Source: Bin80 sp965207565
Lineage (GTDB): Bacteria; Bacteroidota; Rhodothermia; Rhodothermales; Bin80
Assembly (NCBI GenBank): GCA_965207565.1
Contig: CBDBMQ010000007.1
Location: 1-64,000 of the forward strand
Length of the DNA stretch: 64,000 bases
Direction: 5' to 3'
Shown here: positions 18,109-26,753 of the stretch, piece after piece
Numbering within the stretch: position 1 is the first letter of the stretch
How the letters are laid out: the number at the start of each line of letters is the position of its first letter
Translations under genes and position numbers: made by a program
Notes under the pieces: model-generated
The model's input: only the letters and a program-made list of their open reading frames with translations
The model's database searches: none
Told to the model about the DNA's origin: nothing

Positions 18109-19125
18109 ATGTCCGACCGTGCCCCAAGAAATCGAACCCTGACATGTACTCCGGAAGAACTCCTTGAACTTTCGGATGCGATTTTGCGAGTTGAGAAAGC
18201 GGTTGACCGTCAAGACATAGAGTGCCAACTAATCGGAGGAGATTTTTTCGAGGTAGCTGCTTACTTTCCTGACCAATTCATTGACTTACTTATTCTCGAT
18301 CCGCCGTACAACTTGACAAAAAATTACAATGGGAATCACTTTAGGAGACGTGACAAAGATAGTTACACTTCGTGGTTTCATAGAGCTTTAGAATTACTTA
18401 TTCCAATGATGAAACCGAATGCCACCGTGTATGTGTGCTCTGACTGGAAGACATCAACGCTTGTGCAGCCAGTTTTGGAAGAGCGGTTTTTCGTACAAAA
18501 CAGAATCACTTGGGAGCGAGAAAAGGGACGAGGTGCACGGCGAAATTGGAAGAACAATACAGAAGACATCTGGTTTTGCACGAAATCCAAGGATTATTAT
18601 TTCGATGTGGATGCAGTAAAGCTGAAGCGTAGAGTGTTGGCTCCGTATCGTGTGAATGGAAAACCGAAAGATTGGCAACAGGAGGACGATGGCGCCTACC
18701 GGTTAACGCATCCATCAAATATATGGACGGATTTGACAGTGCCGTTCTGGTCAATGCCTGAAAACACTCCGCACCCTACTCAAAAGCCGGAAAAGTTGTT
18801 TGCAAAATTAATTCTTGCGAGTTCGAAAGAGAATGATTTTGTTTTTGACCCATTTTTAGGGAGTGGTACATCTGCGGTGGTTGCGGAAAAGCTGGGCAGG
18901 AAATGGTGTGGTATTGACATCAATTCCGAGTATCTTTGCTGGGCGAGGAAACGTATTTATGGTGCACGAGACGATCCCGGCATCCAAGGCTATAGCGATG
19001 GTATCTTCTGGGAGAGAAATTCTTTCCCACAGCAACGAAAGGTGCCTATTGTAGGGGGCAAGGAGACGCTTCCCAAGGAGAGCTTTTCAAATGAGGTCAA
19101 GCTTCTATTATCAGGGGCACTATGA
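18109..19125 (+). CDS. Beta-class DNA amino-methyltransferase (probable N6-adenine)
   Basis: 338 residues. The catalytic motif DPPYNLTKNYNG (motif IV) comes before the SAM-binding motif FDPFLGSGTSAVVAEKL (motif I), the order of beta-class enzymes such as HinfI and MboII methylases. DPPY favours adenine N6. A target-recognition segment lies between. The 3' end overlaps the following endonuclease gene by 35 bp, so this is the modification half of a type II system. Confidence 0.88.
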   Translation: MSDRAPRNRTLTCTPEELLELSDAILRVEKAVDRQDIECQLIGGDFFEVAAYFPDQFIDLLILDPPYNLTKNYNGNHFRRRDKDSYTSWFHRALELLIPMMKPNATVYVCSDWKTSTLVQPVLEERFFVQNRITWEREKGRGARRNWKNNTEDIWFCTKSKDYYFDVDAVKLKRRVLAPYRVNGKPKDWQQEDDGAYRLTHPSNIWTDLTVPFWSMPENTPHPTQKPEKLFAKLILASSKENDFVFDPFLGSGTSAVVAEKLGRKWCGIDINSEYLCWARKRIYGARDDPGIQGYSDGIFWERNSFPQQRKVPIVGGKETLPKESFSNEVKLLLSGAL

Positions 19126-19630
19126 GCAAGTAGCAACTGAAATAAGGAAATACATCAATTCTTTGGACAATTTTCTTTCTCCACAAACAGCCGGTAGTCC
19201 AAGAGCAGTTGGAGATGCATTAGAGTCCTTGGTAGCCGAAAGATTTGAGACTTTTCTTGGGGATTGGTGTAGCGAGTATTCGAGCGAATTTTCTCGTCGT
19301 GCCATGGCAGGTGTGGCGTATACCGATATAGAGGGAATCTATTCTATAGTAGACGTAAAGACCCACAGAGAGGGTACCCATTTCAATATGCCCAACCTTA
19401 CGTCTGTTGAGCGGTTGGCACGGTTTTATGAGTCAGACACCAATGTTTTCTCTCTTGTCATGATCAAGTACTCGGTTGACGGAACAGATCTGGAGGTTTC
19501 GGATGTCTTGTTTGCGCCAATCGAGTTTCTCGATTGGGAATGTCTGACTGTAGGTGCTTTGGGATGGGGACAAATTCAGATTACCAATTCAAATAACATT
19601 CAGACGGTGCCGCCACCAATTTTACCGTGA
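19091..19630 (+). CDS. Probable type II restriction endonuclease
   Basis: 179 residues overlapping the methyltransferase gene. A PD-(D/E)XK-like core is visible: helix ESLVAERFETFLGDW, an acidic strand YTDIEGIYSI, then VDVKTHREG giving the D-x-K pair, followed by FNMPNLTSVERL. The late segment WECLTVGALGWGQIQI looks like a conserved structural strand. The specificity cannot be read. The protein is short for such enzymes and may be truncated at the C-terminus. Confidence 0.75.
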   Translation: MRSSFYYQGHYEQVATEIRKYINSLDNFLSPQTAGSPRAVGDALESLVAERFETFLGDWCSEYSSEFSRRAMAGVAYTDIEGIYSIVDVKTHREGTHFNMPNLTSVERLARFYESDTNVFSLVMIKYSVDGTDLEVSDVLFAPIEFLDWECLTVGALGWGQIQITNSNNIQTVPPPILP

Positions 19631-19720
19631 GACTATTCGTTCGGTTGCTTTGAACATGATAGTACGTGGCGATTTATTTTCTGATAGCAATTCTTATTAA
19701 ACTGATCTGAGGCTTACCAC
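19631..19720 (-). pseudogene. Relic fragment of a second AIPR gene
   Basis: About 85 bp aligns with the intact AIPR gene at about 24263-24348 at roughly 70% identity, in the same orientation. The translated pieces match as well: DQFN...Y..KI in one frame and IMFKATE in the next, against DQFNEDYYRRI and IIFKATE in the intact protein. One extra base (acgtggcg versus acgggcg) causes the frame change. It is a remnant of a paralogous or earlier copy. Confidence 0.6.
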
Positions 19721-19790
19721 CAGCAAAGTAGTATAGCGTAACTTTAACCGTTTCGGCGTAAACCTTATCACTAGGTCTGACAAAAACGTA

Positions 19791-22700
19791 ATGATTCTTC
19801 TTCATATTGGTGTCTGTGACGGGCAGTTGTTCGTATGGGGCGAAGCACCTTCTAGAGATCATCAAAGCACATTTAAAGCAAATCCATCACCAGATTTTCC
19901 CTACGGTACGACAGCAAAGGCGCTGGTGAGTGCTACCGCTGAGGGCAGTCTTCGCCTTAAAGAAAAAAGTGCTGTTTCTCTACATTTATGGCTACCTACA
20001 CGGGATGGCACCCCTTTGCCTTCAAGCCCGCTGATTGCGGATATACCGGCTGATGATGTTGAACCTGCACTGGCTTCTTGGCGCATCAGTGCCATCGCTT
20101 TGTCCGTTGAGGAGGCATTCCATTTCTTGGCTGCCTGTTATGGTAAAGCAATGCTTGCCCCAGGAGTAATCCTTGGGTCGGATGTACGTTTCTTCACAAG
20201 GGTATTACGTTTTACCAGTTCACTTGTAGCTCAAGAACAGTTTGTACCAGGTCTCCTTGAACGGGATGGGGAATTTCAGGCTGTATGGGAGCCTGTCTTT
20301 TTGGGGAACGACACAGACAGGCTTGCCCAGCTTGCCAAGGCGATGCCTCAAGCTAGTAGAGCATTGACCTACGAGGCTGAGACTGTGCCTACGAAAGCAG
20401 CGGTCTCAGCCATCACGAAGATTACGGAAGCATTCGTAGACTACTTGGTGCGTCTATCCTGGATTGATAAACGGCCGGTGGGTTCCCGGGCGCGCAAATC
20501 CAGCAAAAAATCGTTTGCGAGCGTGCATGATCAGTGGATTCATGCCTTGCGTACATGGGATGGTGCCATGTCGGGTGATACGGAAACGCTGGAGTATTTG
20601 GCTGAGCAGATCAAGGCTTGGCGACGCTCAATCTCGGTTTCAACCAGCGCTCCATTTCGGCTCAGTTTTCGTCTTGAGGAACCCGAGGGTGATGAGGACA
20701 CAGAGCAATGGTATGTACGCTATCTATTGAATGCTGCGGACGATCCAAGTCTGTTCGTTGAAGTTTCGGATGCCTGGAATCCGGGAAAGCAAACGAAGTC
20801 AATTTTCGCGAAGCGACAGGCAAATATTCAGGAGTACCTCCTAACGTCACTCGGACATGTCTCCAGTCTGCATTTATTGCTTGAGGAAAGCTTAAAGCAG
20901 CCTCGCCCGGGAGGTGCCACTCTTGATCCCGAGGGCGCTTACACATTTCTGACAGAAACAGCCTGGCTATTGCAACAGGCTGGCTACAGAGTACAACTTC
21001 CCGCATGGTGGTCGTCCACCGGTCCCCGAAACAGATTGTCGGTGCGTGCTTCTGTGACCTCTCCCACAATGACTAGCAAGGGAAATTTTTCTCTTGATGA
21101 TGTAATCAATTTTGACTGGCAGATTGCTTTGGGGGACGAGAAACTCTCACTTGAAGAGATGGAAACGTTGGTCAGAATGAAAATACCTCTCGTAAAAATT
21201 CGAGGGCAGTGGGTGCAATTTAATGCCAAAGAACTTCAGGAAGCGATTGACTTTTGGAAGAAGAAAGGCGGTAGCCAAGTGATTACTGCCCGCGATGTTG
21301 TGCACATGGCGCTTGGCTTGGCAGAAATTCCAGAGATACTGTCCTTAAAGGATGTAAAGGCTACGGGATGGGTAGGGGATCTGTTACACTCCCTAGAACA
21401 CGGTGCAGAAATGGAAGAGATCCCCGTTCCTGATCAGTTTGTGGGAACATTACGCCCCTACCAGTCCCGCGGCTATGTGTGGCTGGCCTTTTTGCAACGT
21501 TGGGGATTTGGCGCTTGTCTGGCTGATGATATGGGTTTGGGGAAAACCCCACAAACCTTGGCATTCATCCAGTATAACTGGGAAACGAACGACAAGCGTC
21601 CAGTGCTTGTAGTATGTCCAACATCTGTGATGGGCAATTGGCAAAAAGAAGCAGCCCACTTTACTCCAAACTTACCGGTCTTGGTGCATCATGGTCCCCG
21701 GCGGATCAAACAACCTGAACCGTTCCAGGAAGAAGCTCTAAAACAGGCAATTGTTATTACGGGCTTCCCGCTTATGTACCGTGATTTTGAGGCATTGAGT
21801 CAGGTTGAGTGGGCAGCGGTGATTCTGGATGAAGCCCAGAATATCAAAAACCCCACGACAAAGCAGGCCAAGGCTGCCCGGTCGCTCAAGAGCGATTTTC
21901 GTGTCGCACTCACAGGTACGCCCGTTGAAAATAATGTCGGTGAGTTGTGGTCCATTATGGAATTCTTGAATCCAGGTTTTCTTTACAGTCAGGCAAAGTT
22001 CAAACGCCGATTTTTTATTCCGATCCAGGTTGACCGCGACACAGAAGCAGTTGAGCGCCTGAAACAAATCACAGGACCATTCATCCTTCGCCGACTCAAG
22101 ACAGATAAGACGATAATTAACGATCTGCCTGAAAAGCAGGAAACGAACGTATTTACCAATCTAACGAAGGAGCAGGGTTCTCTGTATCGGGCCGTTGTGA
22201 AAGATATATCAGAATCTCTCAAAGGTGCCGAAGATATTCAGCGCAAAGGGCTCGTCTTAGCTACGCTGATGAAGCTTAAACAGATCTGTAACCATCCAGC
22301 GCAGTTCCTGCATGACGGTTCTGCAATTCCTGGACGCTCCGGCAAATTAACCCGCCTCATAGAAATGCTTGAGGAAGTCTACGAGGTTGGAGATCGGGCA
22401 TTGATTTTTACTCAGTTCACAGAAATGGGCAGGATTCTCCAACAACACCTACAGGAGACCTTTGGGTGCGAGGCTCTGTTTCTACATGGAGGTGTACCCA
22501 AGAAGCAGCGTGACCGTATGATTGAGCGTTTTCAGCATGAAAAAGATGGCCCGATCTTCTTCCTATTATCCCTGAAAGCTGCGGGTACCGGTCTTAACCT
22601 TACGCGTGCCAATCATGTAATTCATTATGACCGATGGTGGAATCCGGCTGTTGAAAACCAGGCGACAGACCGTGCTTTCCGGATCGGACAGACGAAGCAT

Positions 22701-22880
22701 GTGCAGGTCTATAAGTTCGTGTGCACGGGCACCGTTGAGGAACAGATCAGCGAAATGATTGAGCAAAAACAGGAAGTTGCCGACAGTATAGTCGGTACAG
22801 GTGAACAATGGATCACCGAGCTATCCACGCGTGATCTCAAAAAAATACTTCGACTACAAAAGGGAGCAGTACAGTCTTAA
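19791..22880 (+). CDS. SNF2-family DEAD/DEAH helicase
   Basis: 1029 residues. The N-terminal 500 residues form the bacterial SNF2-associated region. The motor begins with ADDMGLGKTPQT (motif I), then ILDEAQNIKNP (motif II) and LTGTPVENNVGELWS (motif III). The second lobe has LIFTQFTEMGRIL, FLLSLKAAGTGLNLT and the motif VI region QATDRAFRIGQ. Such proteins translocate on DNA and are regular members of defence islands. The next gene, a SWIM zinc-finger protein 34 bp downstream, is the usual partner. Confidence 0.93.
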   Translation: MILLHIGVCDGQLFVWGEAPSRDHQSTFKANPSPDFPYGTTAKALVSATAEGSLRLKEKSAVSLHLWLPTRDGTPLPSSPLIADIPADDVEPALASWRISAIALSVEEAFHFLAACYGKAMLAPGVILGSDVRFFTRVLRFTSSLVAQEQFVPGLLERDGEFQAVWEPVFLGNDTDRLAQLAKAMPQASRALTYEAETVPTKAAVSAITKITEAFVDYLVRLSWIDKRPVGSRARKSSKKSFASVHDQWIHALRTWDGAMSGDTETLEYLAEQIKAWRRSISVSTSAPFRLSFRLEEPEGDEDTEQWYVRYLLNAADDPSLFVEVSDAWNPGKQTKSIFAKRQANIQEYLLTSLGHVSSLHLLLEESLKQPRPGGATLDPEGAYTFLTETAWLLQQAGYRVQLPAWWSSTGPRNRLSVRASVTSPTMTSKGNFSLDDVINFDWQIALGDEKLSLEEMETLVRMKIPLVKIRGQWVQFNAKELQEAIDFWKKKGGSQVITARDVVHMALGLAEIPEILSLKDVKATGWVGDLLHSLEHGAEMEEIPVPDQFVGTLRPYQSRGYVWLAFLQRWGFGACLADDMGLGKTPQTLAFIQYNWETNDKRPVLVVCPTSVMGNWQKEAAHFTPNLPVLVHHGPRRIKQPEPFQEEALKQAIVITGFPLMYRDFEALSQVEWAAVILDEAQNIKNPTTKQAKAARSLKSDFRVALTGTPVENNVGELWSIMEFLNPGFLYSQAKFKRRFFIPIQVDRDTEAVERLKQITGPFILRRLKTDKTIINDLPEKQETNVFTNLTKEQGSLYRAVVKDISESLKGAEDIQRKGLVLATLMKLKQICNHPAQFLHDGSAIPGRSGKLTRLIEMLEEVYEVGDRALIFTQFTEMGRILQQHLQETFGCEALFLHGGVPKKQRDRMIERFQHEKDGPIFFLLSLKAAGTGLNLTRANHVIHYDRWWNPAVENQATDRAFRIGQTKHVQVYKFVCTGTVEEQISEMIEQKQEVADSIVGTGEQWITELSTRDLKKILRLQKGAVQS

Positions 22881-22914
22881 TTGATGGACAGAAATTAAAT
22901 TAGCATCTAGAAAT

Positions 22915-23778
22915 ATGCCTGGCTACTACGATCATTATTATTTCCCACCTTCGCGGCCGCGTGCGGTAAAGGGTGGAATCAAGGCGCAGTCAAAACGCGG
23001 CAGGTTCGGACAGACTTGGTGGGGGCGCCGCTGGATTGATACGCTTGAGAGTTTTTCTATCGGAGCCCGGTTGGGGCGCGGGAAATCGTATGCGCGCAGC
23101 GGTCAGGTGATGTTCATTGATATTGAGGAGGGAGAAGTGCATTCTGCTGTTCAGGGCTCCCGTGGATCGCCGTATGGTCTTGACATTAAAATGAAGGCCT
23201 ACAGCCCTACAGATTGGAAGACATTGGCAGAATCTTTGCGTGAGCAGCCGTTCTATGTTGCCCGACTTCTGGCTGGTGAGATCCCGGCGGATTTCGAGGC
23301 AATTATGGAAAAGCATGGCATGTCACTTTTTCCCCAACGAAGTAACGATCTTAAGACAGACTGTTCCTGTCCAGATTGGTCAAATCCATGTAAGCATATT
23401 GCGGCGGTCATTTATTTGCTGGCGGAGGAATTTGATCGCGACCCGTTTCTACTCTTTGAATTACGTGGAATTACTCGCGAAGAACTCCTGGCTGAAATCA
23501 CGGGAGCCATGCCGGAGACTGAGAAAGATGCAGGTGAAGCAGAGAAAACGGTTCAGGCATCTTCCCCTCTTACACCGGATGGTCATTTCTGGGAGGAGGG
23601 GCCGTTACCCAATGATTTCTATGGAGTAGTCCGCACTCCACCTGCACCGGCTGCACTACCGAAGCGCCTGGGCAAGTTTCCTTTTTGGCGTGCCGAGGCA
23701 GCGTTGTCAGACGTACTGGAGCCTCTGTACAAGAAGGCTTCCCGGCGTGGACTAAGGGTTTTTCAGGGCGAGGAATAG
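22915..23778 (+). CDS. SWIM zinc-finger protein, SNF2 partner
   Basis: 287 residues. The SWIM motif CSCPDWSNPCKHIAAVIY is near residue 145 with the expected CxC...CxH zinc ligands. The N-terminus RGRFGQTWWGRRWIDTLES is typical of the family that sits beside SNF2 helicases. It probably contacts nucleic acid or the helicase. Its function beyond that association is not known. Confidence 0.88.
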   Translation: MPGYYDHYYFPPSRPRAVKGGIKAQSKRGRFGQTWWGRRWIDTLESFSIGARLGRGKSYARSGQVMFIDIEEGEVHSAVQGSRGSPYGLDIKMKAYSPTDWKTLAESLREQPFYVARLLAGEIPADFEAIMEKHGMSLFPQRSNDLKTDCSCPDWSNPCKHIAAVIYLLAEEFDRDPFLLFELRGITREELLAEITGAMPETEKDAGEAEKTVQASSPLTPDGHFWEEGPLPNDFYGVVRTPPAPAALPKRLGKFPFWRAEAALSDVLEPLYKKASRRGLRVFQGEE

Positions 23779-23915
23779 ATCCGAGTATTCGCACAAAGGA
23801 GTGGCGCGAGATTGAATTGCCAGTGATACCAGAAATGTCTGCCAAAATTAGCTTAACGACACCGAAAAATCTATTCACATAAGATCTATACCAAGGTCGC
23901 TCATCCCCGCGGTTT

Positions 23916-25757
23916 CTAGGGATCCATTTCTTCGGTTGGCATAAAATAACACCAGAAATCGTCCGTCAACTTTCGGCTTATTGCGGACAGATTTTGTTCG
24001 AGACAATCCCAGAATTCTTTCTTCTTTGCCCATTCCGAGCAATTCTGAATATCTCTGGTATTAAGATATAATACATCTCTAACGATTTTTGCGATACAGG
24101 CAAGTTGGTCTCGAAAGGAATCATCAATCCCTTGATCTTTCCAGATTCTTCGGTAATCCAACATCCTGTCCCTGCTTTTGCTGATGGCACTAGCTACTGA
24201 GAGTGTATATGCAACAATATTGGCCTTGTATCCAGGCTGATTACGATACCAATCTTGTCGTGAAACCATTAGTTCAGTTGCTTTGAATATGATAGCACGG
24301 GCGATGATTCTCCGGTAGTAATCCTCATTAAATTGATCTTGAAATTTCTCCCACGCTTCGTCGATTCTGTCCATATACTGGATAAAATTCTTCTGCGCTC
24401 CCCGGTTCACCCAAAACGGTTCTTCATCCCAAACATTCTCAAATTTGGCTAGATCAGTCTTGATAAATTTTTTTGGGTATTCAGCCCTGAACCGTTTCCT
24501 TTCCCCTTGTGTCATTCTGGATTGTACGTCCGCATACTGCCCACGGGAGCGTTCATAGAACCATTTAGTCTCATTTAAGCTACCTTCCCTGGGAGGCACC
24601 CACATTCGTCGAGAAAATTTCTCTATTGCAACGTGGAATGGGTGATTTGATCGGAGATCCGGTATGTTCACCTTGTTCTGGGTATTCGCATACTTTGCTA
24701 TGTTCTGCACTACCTCCATGCCGAGGTTATCGCTAATCTCGGAGAGCTTCATCTGAACAAAAACTTTCGACAGGTCGGGTGGATTTTTAATTTGAGAGGC
24801 ATGATAAAGCGAGGCGGTTGTCTGCCCTCCATTTACAATCTGGAAATCGCGAATTTGAATTATCTGGCTTCGGTCTTCATTGAGTGTGATGTCCCGCGCT
24901 GTGGCGGTGATGCCATTGTTGTAGGCGAAAAATCTTTGAGGCTCATTTAGAAGTGTATCACGGATACCTTTGTTGACATTTCCGCGTGCCTGCAGGAAGC
25001 AACGCACATTCTGTTCTAAAAGACGGGCCCCATATTCTTCATACAAGCCAGCCAGAATTTCTCCAGAGATCACTACGAGGTAGGCTTCAAAGGTGTTGTT
25101 GCCCACATGTGCCCTGAGACAGGGCAATCCCCGCTGGAACATAGTCTTGAAATTCACATCTACTGGTTCTTGCCCTCCGCGTGAGCAGTATTGGCGATAC
25201 AAGCGTGAAATATCCCAGATGGAATAAACCGCTTTAACTCCACTCAAATCCTGTGTATCAATCTCCTTACTGCGGGTTTTAAGCCATCGCTCGGAGGACA
25301 GGAAGAAGTTCACCCTCTGGATCTGGTGTCTCCTATCATGGATCCCACGAGCTAATTGATATTCAGGTGTTGTTTCATCAATCTCTTGGTGCAGGTTGTC
25401 ATTTTTTGCGGTTAGGAAAAAGCGGCGAATCAGTCTGAATTCGCGATTATAATCACTCTTGTTAAGGGGCTCAAGTGTTCCCCTATTCTCAAAATCTGCA
25501 AGATGCAAGTCCAAGGTAGTTCCCTCTTCGTTAAAATAGAACCCGTCCACCTTGATATGAATGTTCCTGCCTCGGTTCCGACGGTAGTTGCAGTGTTCGA
25601 ATCCGTTTACAATGCCAGTCTCAATTAGATCTTCTGAGATCTTAGCAAGAAAGCTGTTTTTTTGAAACTCCCCGTGGGTCTCTATATCAATCTGCAACTC
25701 ACGGCGAAATTCTTCGAAATACTCTTCCTGTGTTATTTGCATGTGCTCATACTCCAA
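23916..25757 (-). CDS. AIPR-family protein
   Basis: 613 residues (613 from ATG 25757; ATG 25742 is an equally good start). The AIPR signatures FFAYNNGITATARDI and FQIVNGGQTTASLYHA are both present. AIPR (abortive infection phage resistance) proteins are found with MORC/Z1 restriction loci. It overlaps the upstream DUF4420 gene and is the last gene of the minus-strand defence operon. Confidence 0.9.
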   Translation of the reverse strand: MEYEHMQITQEEYFEEFRRELQIDIETHGEFQKNSFLAKISEDLIETGIVNGFEHCNYRRNRGRNIHIKVDGFYFNEEGTTLDLHLADFENRGTLEPLNKSDYNREFRLIRRFFLTAKNDNLHQEIDETTPEYQLARGIHDRRHQIQRVNFFLSSERWLKTRSKEIDTQDLSGVKAVYSIWDISRLYRQYCSRGGQEPVDVNFKTMFQRGLPCLRAHVGNNTFEAYLVVISGEILAGLYEEYGARLLEQNVRCFLQARGNVNKGIRDTLLNEPQRFFAYNNGITATARDITLNEDRSQIIQIRDFQIVNGGQTTASLYHASQIKNPPDLSKVFVQMKLSEISDNLGMEVVQNIAKYANTQNKVNIPDLRSNHPFHVAIEKFSRRMWVPPREGSLNETKWFYERSRGQYADVQSRMTQGERKRFRAEYPKKFIKTDLAKFENVWDEEPFWVNRGAQKNFIQYMDRIDEAWEKFQDQFNEDYYRRIIARAIIFKATELMVSRQDWYRNQPGYKANIVAYTLSVASAISKSRDRMLDYRRIWKDQGIDDSFRDQLACIAKIVRDVLYLNTRDIQNCSEWAKKKEFWDCLEQNLSAISRKLTDDFWCYFMPTEEMDP

Positions 25758-26737
25758 ATCGTTTCGAAGGGGCAGATGAAAGGCTCTACAGCATCAATCT
25801 GTAGTTGGTATTTCACGTTCTGGATTCCATTGGGTATTTCGGATCGAACAATGCGGGGGAACTCATCAATCACTTGATAGGCACGTGTTTCAGCGACCTG
25901 CATTGAGGGATTGTCATAATGATGGAGTTCCGCGTAGCCAACTTCGGCAAGTTTGGTCTGATACTCGTCAAGTGCCGAGCTCCCAATCAGATCAGTTTCA
26001 ATCCTTTGGACCATCTCGTTGAGAGAAATGGATGAGGAAAGCTCAGAACTTTCAATGATGCGGCTCGTCGTTAAGTACAGCTTTTCAGCCGGGCTCTCTA
26101 ACTGGTTTTCGGAGGCGATATTGACAAGATTAGGCCCTTTGTTCGAAAGGGTTTTGACTTCCACGGCCGTGTTCCCGAACACGAAGTCCTGATTTCCACC
26201 CTTCGGCCCAATCCAAGCATCCAGTGCCTCATTATGATTTAGGAGATGAGTGTAGAGTGATTGAAGAAAGTGTAGTTCTGCGAAAAGGCCTCGGACTTCC
26301 CAGGGAGATAGTATTCGCGGTTTATTCCCTGCAAGAAATCGTTGCCAGCGCTTCAACTGGTTCAGTGCAATGGTCAGGGCAGTCCTTGGGTTTGAAGCAT
26401 TACCGAGATTTCGTGTCAGCGTTTTACAGAGTGCATGGAACAGATCAAGATCGGCATGACTGGTAAGTGTGAGTACCAAAATCTGCTCCCGCTTGCTGGA
26501 ATGCTGGCGAAGGTCAACATCAATACCTCGAATGTTCAGGTTTGCGTTGAAGAAAGCTTTTTGATGATCCCCTTCGAGTTCCGTAATGAGAAGGCAATTC
26601 CCGTGCACATCTTTACCCCAATAGGTAGGGATCAATGCATTAGGATTCACTCGCCGGACATTATAGTCTGCATTCGGCTGTTTAATATCGTCCCAGGGAG
26701 TGGAATGTCGTTCAGGTTCAGAATAGTTTGTTTCCAT
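25733..26737 (-). CDS. DUF4420 PD-(D/E)XK nuclease-family protein
   Basis: 334 residues. The nuclease-like core is GGNQDFVFGNTAVEVKTLSN, giving the Asp and the E-V-K of a PD-(D/E)XK site. An upstream helix LRGLFAELHFLQSLY-like segment (WEVRGLFAELHFLQ) supplies the usual glutamate. It begins 16 bp after the Z1 gene and overlaps AIPR. It is the probable DNA-cutting component of the locus. Confidence 0.85.
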   Translation of the reverse strand: METNYSEPERHSTPWDDIKQPNADYNVRRVNPNALIPTYWGKDVHGNCLLITELEGDHQKAFFNANLNIRGIDVDLRQHSSKREQILVLTLTSHADLDLFHALCKTLTRNLGNASNPRTALTIALNQLKRWQRFLAGNKPRILSPWEVRGLFAELHFLQSLYTHLLNHNEALDAWIGPKGGNQDFVFGNTAVEVKTLSNKGPNLVNIASENQLESPAEKLYLTTSRIIESSELSSSISLNEMVQRIETDLIGSSALDEYQTKLAEVGYAELHHYDNPSMQVAETRAYQVIDEFPRIVRSEIPNGIQNVKYQLQIDAVEPFICPFETIWSMSTCK

Positions 26738-26753
26738 GATTCATTGGTGATGT

